From Desulfofustis sp. PB-SRB1 (GTDB lineage: Bacteria; Desulfobacterota; Desulfobulbia; Desulfobulbales; Desulfocapsaceae), in the NCBI GenBank assembly GCA_016722945.1, contig JAEQMT010000023.1, positions 1 through 64,000 of the forward strand: a stretch of 64,000 nt of DNA, read 5' to 3'. Below, piece after piece: positions 1 to 8,214 of this stretch. The position numbers were made by a program, and so were the translations under genes. Position 1 is the first letter of the stretch, and every line of letters starts with the position of its first letter. Under the pieces are notes generated by a model. The model saw nothing but the letters and a program-made list of their open reading frames with translations. It was not told where the DNA came from and ran no database searches.

Positions 1-346
1 CCCTGAAAAATAGATGGTATACACAATCAGCAAAATCTTCTTTTTCCAGTTGATGAATGTTTTTTTGAAATGGAAAATCAATATCTTTACCTTTGAACCT
101 GATTTTAGTTCGTTTTATGACTTCATAGATTTCAGTCCCTTCCATCCGGGAGAGAAAATAGCGCCTTATAGATGGATCAGAAAAATGAAAAAAATGACCA
201 GAATAGTCCCATACAAAACCATCCTGCTTGACAGTCTTGCAATATCCTCCAACCTCAGAGTCTCTATCAATTATTAGAAAATCGTCATGGCCGCAAAAAT
301 TGGCATACCCTAACCCACTTATTCCTGCTCCTACAATTAAGTCCAT
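1..346 (-). CDS. FAD-dependent oxidoreductase, UDP-galactopyranose mutase-like (C-terminus beyond left edge)
   Basis: Reading the minus strand from an ATG at 346 gives an open frame of about 115 codons that runs off the left edge. Its N-terminus has a dinucleotide-binding signature, GAGISGLGYA, at residues 5-14, then a second conserved block (DRDSEVGGYCKT), followed by DYSGHFFHF. This is the arrangement seen in UDP-galactopyranose mutases and related protoporphyrinogen-oxidase-like flavoproteins used in surface polysaccharide synthesis. An in-frame stop lies just two codons upstream of the ATG, so this start is forced for ATG. No good Shine-Dalgarno sequence is visible. The neighbouring glycosyltransferase and deacetylase support a polysaccharide role. 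The exact substrate cannot be told because most of the protein is missing from the window. Confidence 0.75.
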   Translation of the reverse strand, partial: MDLIVGAGISGLGYANFCGHDDFLIIDRDSEVGGYCKTVKQDGFVWDYSGHFFHFSDPSIRRYFLSRMEGTEIYEVIKRTKIRFKGKDIDFPFQKNIHQLEKEDFADCVYHLFFR

Positions 347-573
347 AAATCAATACCATAAAAATTTAGTTCAAAAGAAATCTCACAAGTAGCCCAATAG
401 TCTAAATAACCGTTTAATTATATGACGCTTGATGTCGTTTTGGTAATATTTACAGCGAGTATGTGGCGAGAGATATACTGCTTGATTCTATAGCCACATC
501 GTAATAGGTTCTCAACATTATCGCAGCGATTTGTGCTCATTATATCTCGTACATGAAAATTTAAATGAATTTG

Positions 574-1716
574 TCAGGATAGAACCTTATTAGATAGGCC
601 AGCGTATAGTGTTTCAAGATCCTTGACAAGAACATTGAGTTTCCATTTTTGACATGTCTCAAACGCGCGTACCCCAAGTCTATCTCTTTTTTTATCATCA
701 CGCAACAAGTCAAGAATTGCCAGAGAAAGGTTTTTGCTGTCTCCCGCAGGTACCATGATCCCGGTATCGTTGTGTTTCAGCATCTCAGGAGTGCCGCCTA
801 CATCAGTCGCTACAATGGCTTTTTTTAATGCCATGGCCTCTTGGATGGAAGCAGAAAAACCTTCTTTCAAGGATGCAAGGATGAAAATATCAAATAGTGA
901 AAGCACAGATTTGGGCTGGTCACAAAAGCCCGCCATAATAATATTATTTTCTACACCAAGATCCTTAGCAAGTCTCTTTAATTCATCAAATTGAGGCCCA
1001 TCACCGGCGATAAAGAATACTACATCAGGATACTCTTTCAGGACCATTGGAGCTGCTTTAATAAAATATTTAATTCCTTTCTCTTCTCTTAATCGTGCTA
1101 GTGTACCAACCACCTTGGTATCGTGACCAATCTTGTAAACGGATTTGACTTGGTTAAACTCATCTTCAGGGATTTTTTCAAATTTACTCGATGATATTCC
1201 TGTGTGCAGGATGTAAATTTTATCTTCAGGAATATTTCGTTTGGTTATACAGGATCTTTTTACAGCTTTGGATACCGCAATAGCCTTTGTAGTAACATTT
1301 TTTAAAAGATAATCGCTTACAACTTGAATAATCGGGTAATTAATATCCTCATCATAGGCATGAATTATATTGGGAACTTTTGTTACAATGCTTACAATTC
1401 GTCCAAAATTAGCTGATCCATAACCATGTAAATGAAGAATATCAATATGTTCTTTTTTAACTATTTTTAGCAAGTCTATAATAGTTAAAAAATTGGTTTT
1501 ACCTCTATTTAAATAGTAAACAGTAAATCCATCTTTGATCAGTGGATCATGAAGGTGTTGCTTTCCCCTGAGAACACAAAAGACTATTTTAAATGCATTT
1601 TTATCAAATTCTGGGATCATGTTCAGATAAAAGTGACCAGGGCCGTGTATTACCTCTCCAAACCCTACATGATCAGCTACCCATAAGATATTCAACCTGC
1701 TGTTCTCAGTCCCCAT
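574..1716 (-). CDS. Glycosyltransferase family 4 (GT-B fold)
   Basis: Predicted 380-residue cytoplasmic glycosyltransferase that would move a sugar from an activated donor onto a growing polysaccharide or lipid-linked glycan. The C-terminal half carries the GT4 signature: GTLARLREEKG near residue 204, FIAGDGP near 235, and EGFSASIQEAMA near 285, with the two spaced glutamates that bind the nucleotide sugar, followed by DVGGTPEML. The N-terminal half has a typical acceptor domain (ILWVADHVGFG, ILHLHGYG). The frame is open further upstream to 1788. I prefer the ATG at 1716 because GGTGAG sits 7 bases before it, and because the extra 24 codons are partly encoded by the repeat at 1761-1883. It is AT-rich like its two neighbours. 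Donor and acceptor are unknown. Confidence 0.88.
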   Translation of the reverse strand: MGTENSRLNILWVADHVGFGEVIHGPGHFYLNMIPEFDKNAFKIVFCVLRGKQHLHDPLIKDGFTVYYLNRGKTNFLTIIDLLKIVKKEHIDILHLHGYGSANFGRIVSIVTKVPNIIHAYDEDINYPIIQVVSDYLLKNVTTKAIAVSKAVKRSCITKRNIPEDKIYILHTGISSSKFEKIPEDEFNQVKSVYKIGHDTKVVGTLARLREEKGIKYFIKAAPMVLKEYPDVVFFIAGDGPQFDELKRLAKDLGVENNIIMAGFCDQPKSVLSLFDIFILASLKEGFSASIQEAMALKKAIVATDVGGTPEMLKHNDTGIMVPAGDSKNLSLAILDLLRDDKKRDRLGVRAFETCQKWKLNVLVKDLETLYAGLSNKVLS

Positions 1717-1760
1717 AGTAAATCTCACCGGAATAGGAAAATGTATATAAGAGGAATATA

Positions 1761-1883
1761 TGATGAGCTCGTAAAAAGTCATCGACAAACTACATTTACA
1801 CTACTTGTTGTATATATATGAGAATCAGATACACTGTATGTTGGTTATCAAAGTTAGGATTTAGGGTTTTTACGAGAGCATTA
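1761..1883. repeat. Degenerate copy of the 157-bp MITE-like repeat
   Basis: Both ends match the termini of the dispersed repeat described at 5241, 14822 and 45228. The left end reads tgatgagctcgtaaaaagtc, and the right end is tttttacgag followed by agcattaa. The ends are inverted repeats of each other. The interior is short and diverged. It lies between the polysaccharide deacetylase and the glycosyltransferase and would encode the doubtful N-terminal extension of the latter. Confidence 0.6.
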
Positions 1884-1898
1884 ATATATAACGGTCCT

Positions 1899-3101
1899 TT
1901 ATTTTATTACATCAGAAATTTGGTTTTTAATAATTGTTGAAAGGTTCTGGTTATTTTTTCCAGGTAGCCTGAGCAGATACTTTTCACTAATCCTGGAGAT
2001 AGTGAACGGATCGTCACCAATTCTATTATTTTTTTTGGATTGTAAATAGCCCCAATGATTGCTCAGATAGCCAGCCTCCTTTGACGCCTGTACAGACTGG
2101 TCGCAACCAATATACCATGGGTAGCATAAGCTCAAAACATCTTTATCTAACTTTAATTCTATGTTTTTTTTTGCTTTTACAAGATCATCCCGAATCTCAA
2201 TGAATTTCTCTTCTTCGGTCTGAATAGAACCATTGTATATTCCTTGTCGAGTGAGGGATAGCAAATAGTTATTGAGTCGTTTTTTCCAGTTTCTTTGTTC
2301 ATAGAAAATTCGGCCACCATGTCGTTTGACAAACTCCATACAAAGGCGTGAGATATCAGGATTTTCAATATATCTTAAATGTGAACTCATTTTAGGGGCA
2401 TATCGATAGATTGGTTGCCCGAGAAATTTTGCATCTGCCGTGAAATCTTTATCATCAGCTCCAAAAACTGGTGAATATAGCCGTTGACTAAAGTATGAAT
2501 AATCACTCCACGGAGAGATAAAATCAACAACTTTATCACTTATAAAGACACAGTTGTGGTTGTTGGTATGGGACTGGAAATCAATGATTCCCGACTGGTG
2601 CATAGTTTTGATTTCATCCCAGTTACACATTTTATTTTCACATGAAATAGATACTATTTGCTCAAGGTTCGCATTTCCAGTCCAGAAATCCTCTAGAGTA
2701 AGTGACAAACCGCTGCCAGGATCAACCAGTCCCGGAACAATGAATGAGACCCCGGTTAATCCATACTTCTTGAGTAAGGGGTAGATAATTGTAAATATAC
2801 TGATGTGTCCGTCATCAAAGGTCAATACAACATGTTTGCCGTCACTGTGAATATCACCTTTCAGAAATGAGACCAGTTCTTGAGAATTAAGTGTTTTATA
2901 TCCGTTTTTTACCAGAAATAAAATCTGTTTCTCAAATAGCTCAACTTCTACCTGGTGAAATACAAAAACACATATTTCATTTTTTTTTAAAACTTCAATA
3001 TTTTTAAAAACAAACTCAGGATATTTTCTGAAAAATAATGAATATAAATCGTCTTTATTTTTTACGTATATATCAGAAAAACTCCTTGAAACAACTCCCA
3101 T
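1899..3101 (-). CDS. Polysaccharide deacetylase family protein (NodB homology)
   Basis: A 400-residue protein with NodB-homology (carbohydrate esterase 4) motifs. TFDDG at residues 94-98 gives the catalytic and metal-binding aspartates, and SHTNNH at 177-182 matches the metal-binding H-x3-H motif. The enzymes of this family remove N- or O-acetyl groups from polysaccharides. I see no signal peptide, so it may act in the cytoplasm or be a bactoprenol-glycan-type deacetylase. It is longer than a minimal NodB domain (about 200 residues), with a roughly 130-residue insertion after the second motif. It lies upstream of the glycosyltransferase on the same strand, about 180 bases apart with a repeat between them. 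The base composition is AT-rich compared with the genes beyond 4 kb, which suggests that the polysaccharide genes were acquired together. Confidence 0.85.
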   Translation of the reverse strand: MGVVSRSFSDIYVKNKDDLYSLFFRKYPEFVFKNIEVLKKNEICVFVFHQVEVELFEKQILFLVKNGYKTLNSQELVSFLKGDIHSDGKHVVLTFDDGHISIFTIIYPLLKKYGLTGVSFIVPGLVDPGSGLSLTLEDFWTGNANLEQIVSISCENKMCNWDEIKTMHQSGIIDFQSHTNNHNCVFISDKVVDFISPWSDYSYFSQRLYSPVFGADDKDFTADAKFLGQPIYRYAPKMSSHLRYIENPDISRLCMEFVKRHGGRIFYEQRNWKKRLNNYLLSLTRQGIYNGSIQTEEEKFIEIRDDLVKAKKNIELKLDKDVLSLCYPWYIGCDQSVQASKEAGYLSNHWGYLQSKKNNRIGDDPFTISRISEKYLLRLPGKNNQNLSTIIKNQISDVIK

Positions 3102-3260
3102 AGTATTTTCCTATTCATCAGGTAAACATAACTTTCTGGAAAAATAATGCACTGGTCATGAAGGTTTGATAACTCCTGAGTATCATTTCGATTTATCGAA
3201 TAACTTTAGCTGCATACTGGCAACGCAAAAGGACGGATTGAAATCATTTTTATCACATAG

Positions 3261-3411
3261 CTGCAGGGAACCTTGAAAAATGGACTTTTCGCCCAATCTC
3301 CGCGTTGCTCAAAAAGTGTAATCCTGGCAATATCAGTAATATGGATCCGGTAAAATTTTTCTCGCGCCTTGGTCTTGAACGAAAGCTCTCATTTTTCAAG
3401 GCTCCCTGCAG
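3261..3411. repeat. Long imperfect inverted repeat, MITE-like
   Basis: Arms of 22 bases at 3261-3282 (ctgcagggaaccttgaaaaa...) and 3390-3411 (...tttttcaaggctccctgcag) are inverted copies with one mismatch. They enclose about 107 bases, and partial pairing continues inward (gacttttcg against cgaaagctc). The only frame inside it, 60 codons on the plus strand, has no homology that I recognise. A degenerate relative of the arm (ccattttgcaaggttccc) appears at 36495-36512. The structure fits a small non-autonomous element or a strong hairpin. Confidence 0.65.
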
Positions 3412-3855
3412 TAACGTTGTTTTCTCTACTACGGTTACTCGTAAAAACTATAACACTGCGTACAAGCTGGAATCAAATTTATTGTAAGTTTATATACTTG
3501 TAACAGTGATCTAGAATGACCCGGCCATCCAAATTTAAGTTTGACGGACTTTTCCGAAGGTAGCGAAAAATCACCAGATTCGGAGGTTCTGTGCTATCCA
3601 TTTAAATACAGCTCCACCTGCCAGCGATATCGATAGAGGTACGCTATTGGTTGAGATGAGAAAGAATCGTTGTTTGTTAAAAAGGATCATAGTTTGTCGT
3701 TTTATGCGTCGCTACACTTTAGGGAACCTATTCTTTCTCAAAGGGTAACTTCTTTGGCTGTAGTGGTATTAGACGAGGGTGTAAAATGGGAAATGTAACA
3801 GCATTTCGATGAGATGGAGATAATAAAAGAGTTCGGAATCGATGAATTGTGGTTA
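3412..3855. other. Gene-poor AT-rich stretch beside tRNA-Leu
   Basis: About 440 bases with no convincing open frame on either strand, no recognisable RNA and no clear repeat. It separates the AT-rich polysaccharide genes from the tRNA-Leu gene and could be decayed remains of an integrated element. I found no second copy of the tRNA 3' end within it. Confidence 0.5.
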
Positions 3856-3942
3856 TGGTGCCGGAGGTCGGAGTCGAACCGACATGGAGTTGCCCCCGCT
3901 GGATTTTGAGTCCAGTGCGTCTACCAGTTTCACCACTCCGGC
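3856..3942 (-). tRNA. tRNA-Leu (anticodon CAA)
   Basis: On the minus strand the sequence folds as a class II tRNA. The acceptor stem pairs gccggag with ctccggc, followed by discriminator A and an encoded CCA. The anticodon stem is ctgga/tccag with loop ctcaaaa, which gives anticodon CAA (leucine UUG codons). There is a long variable arm (cgggggcaactccatg) and a T arm with loop ttcgact. The length is 87 bases. Its 3' end faces the AT-rich polysaccharide region, the usual geometry for an element integrated into a tRNA 3' end. Confidence 0.96.
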
Positions 3943-4039
3943 ACGTTGGGCCTACTATTCATTGATTATCATGTTCCGTCAAGTGTAATTGCCGCTTTCC
4001 GTGCACTTGCCAGAAGCACGACCAGCGGTTCATGGGAGG

Positions 4040-5218
4040 TTACGAAGCGGATCGCCAGCACACTTCGTTGCCTGCCACCGGCGCCAAGGGAATAAAGCGC
4101 GACAGGAGCAGGGATACAGACGCCAAGGCCGCACCGGTGATAAATACCGCGGCTGGTGAAATAATCCAGACAACGCCATAGAGAGCAGGCAGAACAACCG
4201 CGGCGATATGATTGATGGTGAAGGATACACCGGCGGTTGGGGCCATATCTTTGGGATCGGCAATCTTCTGGAAATAGGTCTTCATGGCAATGGCCATGGA
4301 AAAAAAGAGGTGATCCAGGATATATAACACTACCGCAATCCAGGGATGTTGCACGAATGCATAGCCCAAAAAGACCACGACAAGGCCAATGTATTCAACG
4401 GTGAGAGACCTTCGTTCCCCCCACCGGCCGATCAGCTTGCCGATCTGCGGTGCACAGATCATATTCAAGGCACCGTTTACCAGAAACATGATGGAAATGG
4501 CAGCGGCATCAAACCCGAATTTTTCCACCATTAAAAAGCCCGCGAAGACCACGAATATCTGACGGCGGGCGCCGCTTAAGAACTGCAGCGCATAAAACAG
4601 CCAGTACCGTTTACGCAGGATAATCTTCTTGTGCTGCTCAACCTTCTGGGGAAAATAGGGAAAGACCACCCAGCAGAAGCCGGCGATGGCAATAGTGGCG
4701 CCACCGCTCACAAGGTAGACCGTTTCCATGGTCACATCAAAGATATCGAGCATCAGCCAGACCAGGCCGAAAGCCAGCAACGAGGCGAATGAACCGATGG
4801 CAACCATGCGTCCCATGTTATGGGCGGCGGTTGCCTTGTCGAACCATTGCAGTTGCAGCGACTGGTTCACCGTTTCGTAATAGTGAAATCCGGTGGACAT
4901 CAATACGGTAGTGGCATACAGCCCGACGGCGGTAGGAAAATATCCGGTGGCTGCCGTACCGATTCCCAAAAGCAGCAAGGCGCCCAGCGCCAGGGTCTGT
5001 TCGCGCATAAAGATTAGGACATAAACCACGGCAAAGGATAGGAAACCCGGAATTTCCCTCAGAGACTGTAACATGCCGATCTCCACCCCGGTAAAGGCGG
5101 CCCGTTCAATGGTGAAATTATTCAGCAGGGCCTGCCACGTCCCAAAGGACAGGGGCATGGCGGCCGCCATGATAAAGAGTAGAACCTCAGGGCGATTCCA
5201 TTTTGAAGCAGGGGACAT
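4040..5218 (-). CDS. MFS transporter
   Basis: A 392-residue integral membrane protein with about twelve hydrophobic segments in two halves, separated by a basic cytoplasmic loop (QKVEQHKKIILRKRYW near residue 205). This is the architecture of a major facilitator superfamily secondary transporter. The inner-membrane location follows from the hydrophobicity pattern. No residue pattern tells me the substrate. It stands alone between the tRNA-Leu gene and a repeat cluster. A 157-bp repeat begins 22 bases upstream of its start codon, so its promoter must lie within or be affected by the repeat. Confidence 0.85.
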   Translation of the reverse strand: MSPASKWNRPEVLLFIMAAAMPLSFGTWQALLNNFTIERAAFTGVEIGMLQSLREIPGFLSFAVVYVLIFMREQTLALGALLLLGIGTAATGYFPTAVGLYATTVLMSTGFHYYETVNQSLQLQWFDKATAAHNMGRMVAIGSFASLLAFGLVWLMLDIFDVTMETVYLVSGGATIAIAGFCWVVFPYFPQKVEQHKKIILRKRYWLFYALQFLSGARRQIFVVFAGFLMVEKFGFDAAAISIMFLVNGALNMICAPQIGKLIGRWGERRSLTVEYIGLVVVFLGYAFVQHPWIAVVLYILDHLFFSMAIAMKTYFQKIADPKDMAPTAGVSFTINHIAAVVLPALYGVVWIISPAAVFITGAALASVSLLLSRFIPLAPVAGNEVCWRSAS

Positions 5219-5240
5219 AAGTATCAGTAGCTTTTACACA

Positions 5241-5397
5241 TGATGAAGTCGTAAAAAGTCAGACTTGCAGGCTAAGATGGCTAAGTAATAAGTCTACGGA
5301 GTGGTGGTCATTTTGACCTCGCAGGCGTACATGAGGTACGTCGAGAAGTCAAAATGATCCCACGACGACGTAGAGCGAAGTTTTTACGACGCCATCA
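5241..5397. repeat. 157-bp MITE-like repeat, full copy 1
   Basis: It begins tgatgaagtcgtaaaaagtc and ends gtttttacgacgccatca. The ends are imperfect inverted repeats. The centre is a second dyad: tggtcattttgacctcgcag pairs with gtcgagaagtcaaaatgatc around a palindromic gtac core. The copies at 45228-45384 (same orientation) and 14822-14978 (opposite orientation) have exactly the same length. There is no coding capacity. Confidence 0.85.
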
Positions 5398-5401
5398 TAC
5401 A

Positions 5402-5536
5402 TGATGGACTCTTAAAACCCCATATTCCCGTCATACCGGAATTGACCTGACACCCATACTTAATTGAAATTACTGGATTCCCGCTTTCGCGGGAATGACG
5501 GCAGCGATCATTTTTGAGGTTTTTACGACGCCACCA
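5402..5536. repeat. Second, diverged repeat-family copy in tandem with copy 1
   Basis: Four bases after copy 1, a second left-type end (tgatggactcttaaaac) appears. A matching right-type end (tttttacgacgccacca) lies near 5536. The interior is unlike that of copy 1 and contains the palindrome at 5475-5500, so this looks like a composite of two repeat families. Confidence 0.55.
5475..5500. repeat. Short palindromic repeat with GCGGGAAT stem
   Basis: An eight-base stem (attcccgc / gcgggaat) with a four-base loop, followed by gacg. From general knowledge, this palindrome motif recurs in intergenic regions of many proteobacterial genomes. A related fragment (attcccgtcataccgg) lies about 45 bases to the left. 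It occurs here inside the diverged repeat between the MFS and UPF0210 genes. Confidence 0.6.
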
Positions 5537-5550
5537 TTTTATGGCTCACA

Positions 5551-6936
5551 TTAATTCTTAAAGCTGTGGATTGGCGCCGGCAGGCGTCCGCCCCATTTAA
5601 CGAAACGGCTTGACTTGCCCACGTTTCTCACCGCCATCACCGGACTTGCCCCGAAGAGTCCGCCAAAGTCAACGTAGTCGCCCGCCTCCATGCCCGGCAC
5701 CGGAATGATGCGCACCGCGGTGGTCTTGTGATTGATCAGTCCCACCGCCATCTCGTCGGCGATAATGGCGCCGATGGTGTCGCCGTCCACTGATCCAGGT
5801 ATGGCCACCATATCGAGACCCACTGAGCAGACGCTGGTCATGGCCTCCAGCTTTTCCAGGCTGAGTTCGTCTTTGCCCACTGCTTCGGCCAGCACCGCGT
5901 CTTCCATAACCGGGATAAAGGCACCGCTGAGCCCGCCGACGGTCTTGGCGGCGAAGATGCCGCCTTTCTTTACGGCATCGTTGAGCAGAGCGATGATGGC
6001 GGTGGAGCCGGGTGCACCGATGGCATCGACGCCTAAGATATGGAGAATCTCGCCAACGCTGTCGCCCACTTTCGGGGTCGGCGCCAGAGAGAGATCCACC
6101 GCCCCGAAGCTGACGCCCAGCATCTCTGAAACCTGACGGCCCACCAACTCGCCGCAACGGGTCACACGAAAGGTGGTCTGCTTGATCTCTTCGGCAATCT
6201 CATCGAGGCTGAGGGGAGCGCCTTCGCTCTGGCGCGCGGCAATGAGCCGTTCCAGGGCGCGAGCGATCACGCCTGGTCCCGAGACGCCGACGTTGAGTAC
6301 CGTTTCGGCCTCTTCGACGCCGTGGATGGCGCCGGCCATAAAGGGGTTGTCGCCGGGCTGGTTGCAGAAGACCACGAACTTGGCGGCGCCGAATCCGTTC
6401 TGGGTTCGTGACTCATAGGCTATATCCTTGACGATGTGGCCGACCATGGCCAGCGCGTCCATATTAATTCCCTTTTGTGATGAACCGATGTTAATGGAGG
6501 CGCACACCCGCTCGGTAACGGCCAGCGCTTCGGGCAATGACTGGAGAAAAGCCTGGTCGGTATCGGTCATTCCCTTTTCCACCTGGGCTGAAAAGCCGCC
6601 TAAGATGTCGACACCCACCGCTTTTGCGGCTTCATCCAGGGCTTTGGCAAGGATAACGAATTCAGCCGGGCTGTAGCCACCGGCTACGAAGCTGATGGGG
6701 GTTATGGCGATACGCTTGTTGACCACCGGTACCCCCAACTTGCGGGACACGAAATCGCAGGTGGTAACGAACTTCCCGGCCCGATCGGCGATCCGTTCCA
6801 TGATCAGGGCGCCGGTTTTGGTGGGGGTGTCGCCCCGGCAGTCGAGAAGGTTGATGCCCATGGTAACGGTTCTGACGTCGAGGTGTTCCTTCTGGATCAT
6901 TTCGACGGTGGCAAGGATCTGATCGGAGCGCAGCAT
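5551..6936 (-). CDS. UPF0210 (PFL) family protein
   Basis: A 461-residue protein matching the UPF0210/PFL family: N-terminus MLRSDQILATVEMIQKEHLD, and glycine-rich segments such as NVGVSGPGVIARAL and GLDMVAIPG. Family members are about 450 residues long and cytoplasmic. Their fold is related to glycyl-radical enzymes, but no biochemical role is firmly established. The gene is followed in many genomes by, or paired with, a small ACT-domain protein. Here the ACT gene at 6966-7520 lies directly upstream on the same strand with a 29-base gap, so the two probably form an operon. The most sensible reading is an enzyme or regulator whose partner senses an amino acid. I cannot name a reaction. Confidence 0.88.
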   Translation of the reverse strand: MLRSDQILATVEMIQKEHLDVRTVTMGINLLDCRGDTPTKTGALIMERIADRAGKFVTTCDFVSRKLGVPVVNKRIAITPISFVAGGYSPAEFVILAKALDEAAKAVGVDILGGFSAQVEKGMTDTDQAFLQSLPEALAVTERVCASINIGSSQKGINMDALAMVGHIVKDIAYESRTQNGFGAAKFVVFCNQPGDNPFMAGAIHGVEEAETVLNVGVSGPGVIARALERLIAARQSEGAPLSLDEIAEEIKQTTFRVTRCGELVGRQVSEMLGVSFGAVDLSLAPTPKVGDSVGEILHILGVDAIGAPGSTAIIALLNDAVKKGGIFAAKTVGGLSGAFIPVMEDAVLAEAVGKDELSLEKLEAMTSVCSVGLDMVAIPGSVDGDTIGAIIADEMAVGLINHKTTAVRIIPVPGMEAGDYVDFGGLFGASPVMAVRNVGKSSRFVKWGGRLPAPIHSFKN

Positions 6937-6965
6937 GGCGAGGTCTCGCTGATGGATGGGGTTGG

Positions 6966-7520
6966 TTAAAACGGAATCTCGTTGGTTACCTTGAACAAAT
7001 CATGATGCTGGAGCATGATGGTCAGCCCGGTTTCTTCCCGAAGGGTCATGAGTTGCTCGCGTACCTGGACGATTGAGCTGACCCGGCTCAGGTCGAGCTG
7101 AAGCACCATGGTGTAGCGGTCATCCGCCATGGTAGTAGCCAGATCGAGAATATTGATGTCATGGCGGCGGCAAAACGCGCTGACGCCGTGTACCAGCCCT
7201 TTGCGATTCCGGCCGCGGGCGGTCATGATATATGTTTTTGCCGGCAGGCTGATGTCTTCGATATCCGGCTGCTTGCTGATTTCGCGAGCCATCACGTCGA
7301 GGGTGGTGGAACTCTGCACGGCGGCAATAGTTTCGATGATGGTTTTTGGGGTGATTGGCCGGTCGAAATTGACCATCAATATCATGGTCAGATAGCCGCG
7401 CAGCACCGACTGGTTGAGATCGGCGATATCACCGCCAAGCGCAAATATGGCGCCGGAGACATCGGCGACAATGCCCGGGCGATCGCTTGACATCACCGAA
7501 ATGATCATCTGGGTGTTCAT
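6966..7520 (-). CDS. Tandem ACT-domain protein
   Basis: A 184-residue protein with two ACT-type regions. The first starts at residue 4 (IISVMSSDRPGIVADVSGAI), with the typical D-R-P-G-I turn. The second starts near residue 94 (YIMTARGRNRKGLVHGVSAF). ACT domains bind amino acids and are usually regulatory. It resembles the glycine cleavage system regulator/UPF0237 type and lies directly upstream of the UPF0210 gene, as in many other bacteria. No DNA-binding or catalytic domain is present. Its likely job is to give the UPF0210 partner ligand responsiveness. Confidence 0.85.
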   Translation of the reverse strand: MNTQMIISVMSSDRPGIVADVSGAIFALGGDIADLNQSVLRGYLTMILMVNFDRPITPKTIIETIAAVQSSTTLDVMAREISKQPDIEDISLPAKTYIMTARGRNRKGLVHGVSAFCRRHDINILDLATTMADDRYTMVLQLDLSRVSSIVQVREQLMTLREETGLTIMLQHHDLFKVTNEIPF

Positions 7521-7706
7521 ACTATGGCCTGGAAATGGGAGTGGGAAATAGTTGCACAGCGGTTCTGCCTATACCCGATCCGCCATCGGATCACATTAAT
7601 TATCTTGGGCATGAGCGCGTTCAGCTCCGTTGATCCGGGCCCTGCTCATACATATTACTGTAAACAGAGTTGATGGTTTGATTGAGTGTTAATAAGGAGA
7701 TGATCT

Positions 7707-8198
7707 ATGTGTACAATCAATCGTTATGTCCTCTTATTTTTTTGTGGTATTATGGTGAGCGGGTGTGCCTTTCAGGGCAACTATGGCGCCCTGCGCGAGA
7801 CCAATGAAGTTACGACCCTGTTTCAAAATAAAGAAATTCTGCAGGGCTACAACTATTTCTACAGCGGAGATGTGGCGAGGCCCCGCGCCATTCTCGCGGT
7901 GAAGGAGCAATACAGTCTGGCAGGGGAGGCGTGGGAATCCATTGAAATATCAGAGTCACTGATGGAGACCTGGGCCGCCAGCGCCCAGCTCAGACCTGCC
8001 TATGAAACCGGTTCAACCAGGTACGGCGGACGCTACCAGGGAGCGAACATCTTTGACCCGCGCGGCGAGCTTGCGGCGGTGTGGTATTCCCGCTACGACT
8101 GGGGTCTTTTTGAGTTCAGAGATGATAACGTGATATTTGCGTTTCCCCCGAAAAACCGGCCCGGATCCGACTGGAACAAAAACAAGCGTGACCGATAA
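7707..8198 (+). CDS. Putative lipoprotein of unknown function
   Basis: A 163-residue protein with a lipoprotein signal peptide: a short charged start, a hydrophobic core (YVLLFFCGIM) and lipobox VSGC with the acylated cysteine at residue 20. The mature part contains YFYSGD, GRYQGANIFDP and several aromatic residues but no motif that I recognise. AAGGAG lies 8 bases before the ATG. It is likely membrane-anchored on the periplasmic side. A second strong ribosome binding site at the end of this gene drives the downstream exonuclease, so the two are probably co-transcribed. Confidence 0.75.
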   Translation: MCTINRYVLLFFCGIMVSGCAFQGNYGALRETNEVTTLFQNKEILQGYNYFYSGDVARPRAILAVKEQYSLAGEAWESIEISESLMETWAASAQLRPAYETGSTRYGGRYQGANIFDPRGELAAVWYSRYDWGLFEFRDDNVIFAFPPKNRPGSDWNKNKRDR

Positions 8199-8214
8199 AA
8201 GGAGGCGCCGATCA

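Noticed and set aside
14-277. 87-codon plus-strand frame at the left edge
   Set aside because: Antisense to the flavoprotein gene, whose dinucleotide-binding motif is clear.
3305-3487. 60-codon plus-strand frame
   Set aside because: It overlaps the inverted repeat at 3261-3411, and has no ribosome site and no homology that I recognise.
3856-3942. Attachment-site duplication of the tRNA-Leu 3' end in the AT-rich region
   Set aside because: No second copy of the tRNA 3' sequence was found within 1-3855.
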